A stretch of 64,000 nt of DNA from TK10-74A sp965263065 (GTDB taxonomy: Bacteria > Chloroflexota > Dehalococcoidia > Bin125), in assembly GCA_965263065.1 (NCBI GenBank), contig CBDHGH010000003.1:1364001-1428000 (forward strand), given 5' to 3'. The notes under the pieces were generated by a model. The model was not told where the DNA came from, ran no database searches, and was given only the letters and a program-made list of their open reading frames with translations. Below, piece after piece: positions 52,646 through 62,100 of the stretch. Position 1 is the stretch's first letter; the number at the start of each line of letters is the position of its first letter. The position numbers were made by a program, and so were the translations under genes.

Positions 52646-55600
52646 CTAGACGAGGTCAGACAGTCCACCGGCGACGTACTCCGATGATGCCGGATCGAGC
52701 GTCCCGCCGGCATCGACCCGGGCGCGGGCTTCCAGCAGCGCGGCGTCCACCGACTCCCAGGCTGCGGTGTACTGCGCGCGGTTGCGGAGGAAATGCAGCG
52801 TCACGGTGGGCCGCTTCCCCACCGCACGCTGGAGCGCGCTCCCGTAGAGCCCCAACTGGGGCAGGTACGACTTCGCAAGATCGTCGAGATGGCGTCCGGC
52901 AACGCGGTCCGTCTTGAAGTCCACGACGTGCCACTCCGTGCCTGCGCGGTACGCGAGGTCGATCGTTCCGTGCACGGGAACCCCGTCCCAGTCCCAGGCG
53001 AAGGGCAGTTCGAAGTGCGCCTCCGTCTCCAGATCGCGAAGGATCCGAGCCAAGCCGGACGCGTCGAATCGGTCCAACATCTCCGTGATCTCCTCCGCCA
53101 AGCCCGCGAGGCGATCCGCTGCGAGCGCGTGCTCCTGCTCTGCGCGGATCAGGTCCGGGAGCCCGGGGCGCGTCCCGGTCGTGAAGGTCAGTTCGATCGC
53201 GCGGTGCGCCACGCGGCCCCGCAGCGCACCGAGGTCGTCGCGGTGGACCGTCGCGCGATCGCGCGCGACCGGCGGGTACAGCGCCGTGACGGGCATGCTG
53301 GCCCGGACCGGAATCACCCGAGGGCGCGCCAGCAAGGGCGGGGCGTAGTCGACCTCGTCGGACGCCTCGGGCAGCGTCACGGCGCGCGGTGGGGGCCGTT
53401 GGGCGATCGCAGCGAGATCAACCGCGGCCGGGTCTCGGACATCGAGTCCGGCCGGGTCTCCTCCGGCGCTGAAGGCCTCGGTCGCCAGCTCCAGCCAGGC
53501 GCCTTTCCCCGCTTCGTCGCCGGAGAGGATCAGCATGTCGGCCGCGCGCGTGGCGGCCACATAGAACAGCCGCTTGTGCTCGGCCGCCTGCTCGGCCTCG
53601 TCGCGGTCCAACAGATAGCGGTAGAAGCCGGGCCGCCGTCGATCTTTTTCGCCGAGCGGCCGGGTCAGGGTCACCCCGACTCCGTCCTCAGCGCGCCAGC
53701 GCACCTCCTCATAACGGGTGCGGGCAGCGACATGCGCCTCCGGCACGAACACGATCGGGAACTCCAGCCCTTTCGCGGCATGCACGGTCATCAGCTGGAC
53801 CGCGTCGCCGCGGTCGACGACCGCCAGGCCCTCGCGGGCCGTCAGCTCGTCACGCCGGCGGGCGAGATACGTCGCGACGTCGCGTATGGAGTGCCCGGCC
53901 AGCGTCCGGACCAGCCGCGCCAGCTTGCGGATATTCGCGACGGCCTGCGTGCCGCCCTGGAGCGGCGCCCATGCGGCCTCGACTGCAGTCGCCGTCAGCG
54001 CCGCCTCCAGTACGTCGGACGGCGCCGCCGTGCGCGCCAGGGTCCGCAAGTCGGCCAGTACGGCGGCAGCGTGCGCGCAGCGCGCCTGCGCCGGCGGGGC
54101 GAGCCCGTCCGGCGGGTCATGCAGCGCGGCCATCAGCGATCGCCGATGCTCGCGCAGGACGAGCAGGGTTGGGTCGTCCAGGAGAAAGAGCGGAGAGCGG
54201 AGCACGCCCACGAGCGCGATGGCGTCGTCCGGCTCCGCGAGCCAGGTGAGGAGGCTCGTCAAATCGCGGACCTCCTGGCGCGTGAAGAACCCCGCCCCGC
54301 TCGGCGTCGTGTACGGCACGCCGTGCGCCTCGAGCGCCTGCTCGAAGCTATGCACATTGCTGAGACGCCGCAGCAGGATGGCGATGTCGCCGGGACGAGC
54401 CGGACGGGTCTCCTCGCGATCCCGGTCCCAGACCGGCTGCCCCCTCCCCACAATGCCCGCGATTGTGGCGGCGACGTAATCGGCCTCCACGCGGCGCTTC
54501 TCGGTTTCATTGGCGCGCGACCCGTGGACCGTCTGTTTCGCGATCGGGGCCAGCACGAGATGCGGCGACGCGGGTGCGCCGTCCCCGCGACCGTCCATCG
54601 GCTCCATCCGGGCCTCGAAGTCGGCCCCCGCCTCCGCAAAGACATGACCGAAGAGCGTGTTGAGATGCGCGACGAGGGCATCATGCGTGCGAAACGACCG
54701 GCTCAGCGGCAGGATCTCTCCGCCACGCTCGTCGACCGCCGCGCGCAGGCGGTGGAACTGCCGCACATCGGCGCCACGGAAGCGGTAGATCGACTGCTTC
54801 GTATCGCCGACCAGGAAGAGATGCGGGGCGCGCGCATCGCTGCGGTCCCCGATCAGCAGGCGAATGAGTTCGATCTGGACGGGGTTCGTATCCTGCACCT
54901 CATCGACCATGAGATGGCGGAAGCGGCGTTGGTAAGCGCTGGCGATGCCCCGGTGTTCCCGCAGCAGGCGCACCGCTTCCAGCTCGAGGTCGAGGAAGTC
55001 GAGCGCGTGGCGTTCCCGTTTCGCCGCCGTATGCCGCGCGCAGGCATCGGTGAAGAGCGCTTGCAGCGACGCGATCGCCTCGAAGGCGGGAGCGTCGTGG
55101 TCGGACCACTGCGGCAGCTCCGCGATCGCCTCTCCGGCCTCTCGCACCGAGCGCAACGCCGTGCGGACCTCCGCCACAGGCGCCCGCCAGTTCTTCTTGC
55201 TCCCGCCCCGCAGATCGATCTCATCGGCTGCCTGCTGGAGCCGATGCGTCCAGTCCCGCCAATCGCCCGTCGTCGGATCGCCGATCGCGGCCAGCACGGC
55301 ATCGAGTCGCTCCCCAAGCTTGTCCTCGCTGCCGGGCAGGCGCTGCTCTTCCAACCAGCGCAGCCGCTCCGCCACCGGCGCGCGCGTGGCGGCGACCGCG
55401 GCCGCCATCGCCTCATCCAGAAGTTGATGCGCCGCCGTGCTCCACTCGGCAGGGCCATCACCCACGAGCGCTGCGTATGCGCTCAGCACTTCGTCCCGTC
55501 TGGCCACCATGCGCGGCAGCGCCTGCTGCAACGGGTAGATCCCGATCTCGCGGAGCGCGAGCGTGCGGTCGTCGCCGCTCTCCGCTGCCGCCTCGATCGC

Positions 55601-55987
55601 CTCGTGGCAGGCCTCAAGCAGCAGCAGCTCGTTCTCGTCGTCCGCCAGCACCGACGCCGTCGGATCGATCCGCGCTTCGACGGGGTGCTCACGCAGGATC
55701 TGCAGGCACAGCGCATGGATCGTGCCGATCACCGCGTCATCGAGGTCGCGACGATGCGCCGCCAGTTCCGCCCGGTCCGTGACGGCCCGGCGCACGCGCT
55801 CGCGCATCTCGGTGGCCGCCGCTTCGGTGAACGTCACCGCGGCGATCTCCGGGATGCGGTGGTGCTCCAAGAGCCGGATGTATCGTTCCACCAGCACGAA
55901 GGTTTTGCCGCTGCCGGCGCCGGCCGAGACGGCGACATCACGCGCCGCCGTCTCCAGAATCGCCGCCTGCTCGGGCGTCAGCTCCAT
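52646..55987 (-). CDS. addA: UvrD/Rep-type helicase-nuclease (AddA-like)
   Basis: An ATP-dependent 3'-5' helicase with a C-terminal nuclease domain, about 1113 aa. Walker A is SAGAGSGKTFVLVERY (Lys at about 28), then AAVTFTEAAATEMRERVRR; Walker B is LMVDEVQDTNPVQIELIR; motif VI-like LFYVAATRAADMLILSGD; the nuclease site is WHVVDFKTDRV near residue 1040. With AddB it would process double-strand ends for RecA loading and degrade phage DNA. The ATG at 55987 overlaps the upstream stop by ten bases; a GTG three codons earlier is also open. Confidence 0.88.
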   Translation of the reverse strand: MELTPEQAAILETAARDVAVSAGAGSGKTFVLVERYIRLLEHHRIPEIAAVTFTEAAATEMRERVRRAVTDRAELAAHRRDLDDAVIGTIHALCLQILREHPVEARIDPTASVLADDENELLLLEACHEAIEAAAESGDDRTLALREIGIYPLQQALPRMVARRDEVLSAYAALVGDGPAEWSTAAHQLLDEAMAAAVAATRAPVAERLRWLEEQRLPGSEDKLGERLDAVLAAIGDPTTGDWRDWTHRLQQAADEIDLRGGSKKNWRAPVAEVRTALRSVREAGEAIAELPQWSDHDAPAFEAIASLQALFTDACARHTAAKRERHALDFLDLELEAVRLLREHRGIASAYQRRFRHLMVDEVQDTNPVQIELIRLLIGDRSDARAPHLFLVGDTKQSIYRFRGADVRQFHRLRAAVDERGGEILPLSRSFRTHDALVAHLNTLFGHVFAEAGADFEARMEPMDGRGDGAPASPHLVLAPIAKQTVHGSRANETEKRRVEADYVAATIAGIVGRGQPVWDRDREETRPARPGDIAILLRRLSNVHSFEQALEAHGVPYTTPSGAGFFTRQEVRDLTSLLTWLAEPDDAIALVGVLRSPLFLLDDPTLLVLREHRRSLMAALHDPPDGLAPPAQARCAHAAAVLADLRTLARTAAPSDVLEAALTATAVEAAWAPLQGGTQAVANIRKLARLVRTLAGHSIRDVATYLARRRDELTAREGLAVVDRGDAVQLMTVHAAKGLEFPIVFVPEAHVAARTRYEEVRWRAEDGVGVTLTRPLGEKDRRRPGFYRYLLDRDEAEQAAEHKRLFYVAATRAADMLILSGDEAGKGAWLELATEAFSAGGDPAGLDVRDPAAVDLAAIAQRPPPRAVTLPEASDEVDYAPPLLARPRVIPVRASMPVTALYPPVARDRATVHRDDLGALRGRVAHRAIELTFTTGTRPGLPDLIRAEQEHALAADRLAGLAEEITEMLDRFDASGLARILRDLETEAHFELPFAWDWDGVPVHGTIDLAYRAGTEWHVVDFKTDRVAGRHLDDLAKSYLPQLGLYGSALQRAVGKRPTVTLHFLRNRAQYTAAWESVDAALLEARARVDAGGTLDPASSEYVAGGLSDLV

Positions 55988-58908
55988 TGTTTCCACCGAC
56001 TGAACTGATTGACCCGGCAGATGTGCTGGAAATCGCAGTAGCTCGGGCAGGGTGACACCGTGGGTGCGACCCGGAAGTCCCCGGCCACGACGCTGGTCCG
56101 CACCGTCTGAGCGGCGGTCAGCGCCTGGCTCAGCAGTTCCGCGTCGGGCGCCTCGTCGGTATCGATCCGCCAGTTGGGGGCGTTGGGATCGAGATACGCG
56201 TAGCGCGCCACGGCCCGCGGCGCCGCGAAGTGCCCCGCGGCGAGCTGCGCATAGATCTGTAGCTGCAACCGGCGCCCGGCTTCGGCGTCTCTTCGGGAGA
56301 TCGCCTGCCCCGACTTGTAGTCAACGATCTGCACGAAGTCCTCCCCGCGATCGACGCGGTCGATCTTGGCGGCCACCCTGAGCGGGGCATCACCGTCCCC
56401 GAGGTCGGCGGCGAGTTCCATCTCGGCTCCGGCGATGGCTGTCACGCCGATCGCGGCGTTGTGCTCGGCCTCGCGGCGGAGGAGCGCGCCCACCTGCTCC
56501 AGCGTCGGCGTCCCCTCAAGACGCCACAGCGCCGCCCGCCCGAAGCCGTACTGCTCGGGCGCCTGATCCCAGATGCCCGGGCCAATCGCGTCGAGCCGGT
56601 CGAGGACCCGCTCGATCGTCTCCGGCCCAAGCCGCTCACCCGCCTCGGCGAGTGGCTGCAGCACCGCCTCCAGAATCGCGTGAATGACCGTCCCGCGCGT
56701 GGCGGCGTCGGCCGCGTCCAGCTCTTGATCCACCTCCCGCAGTCGCAGGCCGTAGTGGCTGAAGAACTGGAAAGGACAGGTGCGGTAGGACTCAAACCTC
56801 GTGGCGCTCCAGACGCTGTCCGGATCGGTCAGCCGCGCCAGGCTCGCGGTCGGGAGCACTCCTTCGTAAGCGCCGGCGCCGCGGAACGAGCGGCGGCGCT
56901 GTTCGACGCGGACCCCGTCGCGCACCGCGGGCCAGGCCCCGAGCGCTGGGGGGCGTCGCCGTTCCCCTCCAGACCAGCGCAGGGTCAGCGCGGTCGCGAG
57001 CTCCCGCGTCGAGGCGGCTGCCTCTGGAGCGATCGGGCCAGTGTGATCGGTTTGCGGCCCGTCGAGGGTGTCGAGGTAATACGACGGCGCGCGCGGCCGT
57101 CCCCGATCGTCCAAGCGCGACCGCCAGGCGCTGAGTGCCTGATCCGGCCGGGAGGTGACGGAGTGCCAGAGTTCGTCCTCCAGGGCTCGCGCCTCCGGCG
57201 GCAGGGCGAGCCCGGTCGCCGCGAGCGCCTCCCGCGCCCGGGCGTCGAGCAGGGGCCGGGCTCGGCGTGGAGCGGGGAACTCCCCTTCCACGAGCCCGCC
57301 CACGGTGAGATGCGCGAAGCGCAAGCCGTGCAGGGTGTGCATGGGAGCGAAGAGGACGCCGCCCGCCTCGCGCACTACCACGCCCGGCGTGTCCATCCGG
57401 GCCTCCAGCATCCCGACGAACGTCTCGAACGCGACGGCCTCGCTGCCGATGGCTTCGTCGATCGCGACGAACGAGCGCAGCACGCGACGGACCGCACCGA
57501 TCTCCACGTCGAGGGCGGGACCAGCGGCGGCGTCGATCCGGACCATCGCTGCCGGCCCGAAGAGCGCGGCATCCAGAAGCTCCGCGAACCGGCCGGGCGT
57601 ATCCGGGCCCTCGTGCTCGAGGAGATCGCGGAGAGCTTCCAGCGCTCTCGCGAGGCCATCACCGGCGCGGCCCAGCCGTTCGGCGCGGTCTGCCGGGCGA
57701 TCGTCGTCGGCGGCCGCTGCTTGCAGCCCGCCAGCGACGCGGTGCAGGGAGGGAAGCGACGACCAGAGCCGTTGCTCGCGGGCATGCCGCACGATGAGCT
57801 CGACATCGGGTGTCCCGAGGTCCCAGCGCCTGAGGTCGATGAACCCGCTGGCCAGGACGTCGGCCAGATCCGCGATGCGCCACTCGTGCAGGTCGAGTCG
57901 CAGCAAGCGCATCAGCCAACTGCCGAAGGGGCGGTGGAGCAGTCGCTCGCCAACCGCGGGGTCGAAGGGTAGGTCGTACTCGGCGAAGATCTGGCGTGCC
58001 AGCGCGAGGTGCGGCGCGACCTGGCGGTACGTCACCGCGAAATCGGAGGGGCGCAGCGACGGGTTGTCGGTGAGGCGCTGTTTGATCTCCCGCGCGATCT
58101 CGCGCAGCTCCGCCTCGCTCGTGGACACGGAGCCGATGCGGTTACTGGCTGTCGATGCCCGGGCGTCGAGATCCACGCGGGTCGCATCCGGAATCCGGGC
58201 GGTGGATTCCGCGGCGCTGTGGCGCGCCCGCTCCCCGGCGTCCGAGGCCAGCGCGACGACGACATTCGTCCTCGCCGCAAGCGCCTTGATGAGGTCGATC
58301 TCGCCGCGACGGAAGAACTGGAAGCTGTCCACAAGAACGAGGCTGGGGATCGTCGCGGCCTCCCCGGGCCGGCGGGCTGCCTCCGCCGCGGGAGCCCAGG
58401 GGTCCCGCCATCCCCGGTCGGTCAGCGCCGCGTGATAGGCGGCGTAGATCCCTGCGACGGCGCGCAGCCGGGGATCGCCCGCCGCTGCCGCAGCGACGCT
58501 GAACGTTGAAGGGGTCACGCCCTCCTGCTCCAGCTCCGCGATTGCGGCCCCGAGCAGGGCGAGGAAGCCGGGCGTCTCCGCGATGGGAGCGAAGTATTGG
58601 GCTGCACCGGCCAGCACCTGTTCACGCGCGGTGCGGGCGAGTAGCTCGGAGGCGACCTCCCGCGGCACGATGGTGGATCGGTCGAGATGGCGCTGGGCGT
58701 AGACGTCGATCGTGCTCACGTCGAGACCGAACGCGACGTCGATGCGCTCGACGAGGCGCCGCCGGAACTGATCGCCGTGCCGCACGGTGGGGACGAGGAC
58801 GAGCGTGGGCCGGAAGGGGTCGGACTGGTAGTGCGCGGCGGCGCGGTCGAGCAGGGCCGTCGTCTTCCCGCTGGCCGCGGGGCCGAGGATGAGAGTCAGC
58901 CCTGTCAT
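55978..58908 (-). CDS. addB: AddB-like nuclease/helicase subunit with Fe-S cysteines
   Basis: About 976 aa. ILGPAASGKTTALLDRA is an N-terminal Walker A, followed by a degenerate helicase core (VLVDSFQFFRRGEIDLI). The C-terminal nuclease has VQIVDYKSGQAISRRDAE. Four cysteines for a 4Fe-4S cluster are visible: CPFQFF (about residue 720) and CPSYCDFQHIC at the end, the AddB arrangement that staples the nuclease fold. It precedes addA in the usual order with overlapping ends. ATG at 58908; GTG two codons upstream is possible. Confidence 0.86.
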   Translation of the reverse strand: MTGLTLILGPAASGKTTALLDRAAAHYQSDPFRPTLVLVPTVRHGDQFRRRLVERIDVAFGLDVSTIDVYAQRHLDRSTIVPREVASELLARTAREQVLAGAAQYFAPIAETPGFLALLGAAIAELEQEGVTPSTFSVAAAAAGDPRLRAVAGIYAAYHAALTDRGWRDPWAPAAEAARRPGEAATIPSLVLVDSFQFFRRGEIDLIKALAARTNVVVALASDAGERARHSAAESTARIPDATRVDLDARASTASNRIGSVSTSEAELREIAREIKQRLTDNPSLRPSDFAVTYRQVAPHLALARQIFAEYDLPFDPAVGERLLHRPFGSWLMRLLRLDLHEWRIADLADVLASGFIDLRRWDLGTPDVELIVRHAREQRLWSSLPSLHRVAGGLQAAAADDDRPADRAERLGRAGDGLARALEALRDLLEHEGPDTPGRFAELLDAALFGPAAMVRIDAAAGPALDVEIGAVRRVLRSFVAIDEAIGSEAVAFETFVGMLEARMDTPGVVVREAGGVLFAPMHTLHGLRFAHLTVGGLVEGEFPAPRRARPLLDARAREALAATGLALPPEARALEDELWHSVTSRPDQALSAWRSRLDDRGRPRAPSYYLDTLDGPQTDHTGPIAPEAAASTRELATALTLRWSGGERRRPPALGAWPAVRDGVRVEQRRRSFRGAGAYEGVLPTASLARLTDPDSVWSATRFESYRTCPFQFFSHYGLRLREVDQELDAADAATRGTVIHAILEAVLQPLAEAGERLGPETIERVLDRLDAIGPGIWDQAPEQYGFGRAALWRLEGTPTLEQVGALLRREAEHNAAIGVTAIAGAEMELAADLGDGDAPLRVAAKIDRVDRGEDFVQIVDYKSGQAISRRDAEAGRRLQLQIYAQLAAGHFAAPRAVARYAYLDPNAPNWRIDTDEAPDAELLSQALTAAQTVRTSVVAGDFRVAPTVSPCPSYCDFQHICRVNQFSRWKQWS

Positions 58909-59191
58909 GTGCACACGCTACCGGAAGACGGACGCTCCACCTCTGGCCGTGCCGCAACGGAGGCGGGCATCGGGTCGCGGAATATGCCGTCTGGTGTTAT
59001 CGAGGCGATGGCTGATGCGGCGTCTTGCGCGACGAGATCGCCTCCTGCAACGCCACGCGCCCCCAACCGTCGCCGGGGGACGAACCGCCGGACGGCCCCG
59101 GCGCATCAACCGCCCGACGGGACAGGTCCGACCCGAGAGTCGGCCGATCCGCGCTGGGACGCACGATGTTGCGGGGGCCTGCCCGCGCCCC
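58909..59191. other. Intergenic region before addB
   Basis: 283 bp between the end of the LRR/cadherin gene and the addBA operon, both leftward. No hairpin with a T-run and no gene is evident. Confidence 0.3.
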
Positions 59192-62100
59192 TCAGCCCCC
59201 GTCCCCCCCGACCATCCACTCCACCTCCTCCGCGACGGCGATCCAATAGCTCCCGCCCGTCGCGAAGGTGTCGAATGCGTTCAGGAACGCGGGGACGCCG
59301 GGGCGGAAGCTGCCCCAGGTCTGCGTCTCGGCGAGCCAGCGATAGATCACTTCGACCTGCGGGAAGACGTCGGCGCCGAATGCCTCGGCGATGCCGGCCC
59401 CGTCCGCCCCCCGCCAGACGACTTCCGTCCAGCGGGAGTGCAGACGGGTGGGCTCCGCGGCCGGGGGCTCGAGTGGGCCCCCGACGACCGTCCACTCGAC
59501 GGCTTCGCTCGACCGAATCCAGTACGACGCGCCGCGGGTGAAGGTGTCGAACGCGATGACGATGGGCGGCGCGCCGGGGCGGTGGCTGCGCCAAGTCTGC
59601 GTCTCGGCGACCCATTGGTAGATCACACCGACCTGCGCGGAGACATCGCTGCCGCCCGCGCTGGCGCCCAGACCGCCGAGGGCATCGGGGATACTGGCCC
59701 CGTCGGCGCCGTCCCACACGACCACGGTCCACTCGGCGTACAGGGCGATGGTCTGCAGGCGCGGCGTCGCGGTGGCGAGGGCGAAGTCGCTGAACGCCTG
59801 CACGGAGACGACGATCTCGACCCCGCCCTCATCGGACTCCTCGACGGTGAACGGCAGCTCCTCCCAGGGCGACTCGGCATCGTCACGCTGGAGCATGCGC
59901 AGCTCGCCGCGCTCGCGGGCGGCGCGGACGCCCTCGATCCCGCCCAGCTCCTCGACGCGCACGGCGTCGAGCGTGATGGTGGTCGTCGCCGGGACCAGCA
60001 GTGTGACGTCCGTCTCCTCCGCGCCGTCCGCATCGAAGACGGTGACCGTGAAACAGGTGATGACTTCACCCTCGAGGTCGAGGGCGCCCTCGCAACTCTC
60101 GGCGGCGGTCTCCAGGAGCACGGCGTAGGGGGCGTCGCGGGATCCCTCGGGGATGGTGAGCGAGATGCCGCCCTCCTCGACGACGGTCTCCATCGTCGGG
60201 TCCACGGCCGTTGTCACGATCCCGTAGGTGAACGTCACGACGATGCGCAGGTTCTCCTCTCCGAGCACGCGGTCCGTGAAGAGGCCGTCCACGGCGTCGG
60301 CGCCGCCATCGTCGGTGACCGTCAGGGTGCAGGGGATCTCGCCCGGGGCGAAGCGCCCCGAGGCCTGCCCCGCGCCGAGGGAGAACGTCCAGGTGGCCGG
60401 CGGCTGGCCCTCGGGCGGTGTGCAGTTGAAGGCGAAGGCGAAGCGTTGGCCGGCCGGCGCCTCCTCACCGACGACCGCCGCCGTGACCACCAGCTGGATC
60501 TCCCCGGGGCCCGCGCTGAAGCCGCCGCCGCCACCGCCGCTCCTGCGCGGGGTGGTGACGTTGATCGTCACCTCGGTCGTGGCGTCGACCTGCGGGTCAG
60601 CTTCCGGCATGCCCTGGTCATCCTTGCCGTCTCTGACCGACACGATGACTTCGTAGATGGTCCTGAGGGCGCCGGTCAGCACAACCTTGGTCAGCAGTTG
60701 GCCGGAGGACGTGTCAATGTCGAAGGCGTCCTGGTCGCGGCCGCCCAGGCTGTAGGTCAGGGCGTCGTTGTCAGCGTCGGTGGCCGAGACGGGTGCGCCG
60801 ATGTTCCTGCCCGCGGGCGTGTTCCTCGTGACGCTGCGTGTTGCGGGCGAGGCCTCCGTGAACACCGGCGCATTCCTTCCCGGCCCCACCTCCACCGCGT
60901 TGGCGGAGATCGCCTGGGCGCTCTTTGTCGGCCCTTCTTCATCGGTGTAGGTGGCAGTGGCCTGCAGGTAGTCGGCCACATCGCCGGCAACCGGCGTGTA
61001 GGAGGCTGAATCTGCTCCACTGATGAGAGTCCAATCGGAGGCGCCGTTCGGAGAACGCGTCCACGACCAGGTCACGTTGCTACTGACGCGGTCGGGATCA
61101 GCCAGCGTCGCGGTGAGCGGGATCGCGACCAGGGGCTGCAGCGACGACAGCGTGACTGTCCCCGCTTCGTCAACGTTGTTGACGGTAATGGTGACGAAGA
61201 TGCCGTTTTCCTCGCCGGCCGTGTCCGTGGCGGTGAGATACACGGTGTGGCTGGTGGGCCCGCTTTCGTAGTCCAGCGCGGCCTTGGTCTGCAACTGGCC
61301 CGTGGCGGAGACAATGTCGAAGCTGGCCAGGTTGGGGGCGTCCAGGGAGTAAGTCAGAGTGTCGTCATCGGCGTCGGTGGCCGCGACGGGTTCGCCGATG
61401 TTCACGCCCGGTGGCGTGTTCTCGTCCACGCTGCGCAGACCGGTTTCGGTGGGCGGGAACTCCGGCGGCTCATTCGGACCCACCGGCGCTGGCTGCACCC
61501 TATTGGTTGAGACCAAATAAGCGCTCTTGTCCGACCCTTCTCCATCGGTGTAGGAGGCCGTGGTCCGCAGGAAGGAGAGCTCGTCGGCGGTAACCGGCGT
61601 ATAGGAGTCTGAGGTTGCCCCACTGATGATGGTCCCTAGGGCGGTCCGGGTCGGAGCACGCCGCCACGACCAGGTCACGCTGCCAGCAGTGACGCGGTCG
61701 GGATCGTCCACCATCGCAATGACCGGCCTTCCCTCAATGGGCTGCGTCGTCGACAGCGTGACCCTTCCCTTCTCATCGACGTTGTTGACGGTGATGCTGA
61801 CCATGATGGTGTCGCCGGCGCCTAACGGGTCTGTGGCGGTGACGGTGACGGTATAGCTGTTGGTCCCGGTTTCGTAGTCTAGAGCGGCCTTAGTCTGCAA
61901 CTGGCCGGTAGTGGAGACGATGTCGAAGCTGGCCCGGCTGGAGACGTCCAGGGTGTAGGTCAGGGTGTCGCCATCGTCGTCGGTGGCCGAGACGGGAGCG
62001 CCGATGTCCTCGCCCGCCACCGTCTTCTCGTCCACGCTGCGCGTGTCAGTCTCGCCGATCGGGAACTCCGGGGCGTCGTTCAGGTCGGCGACCAGAATCG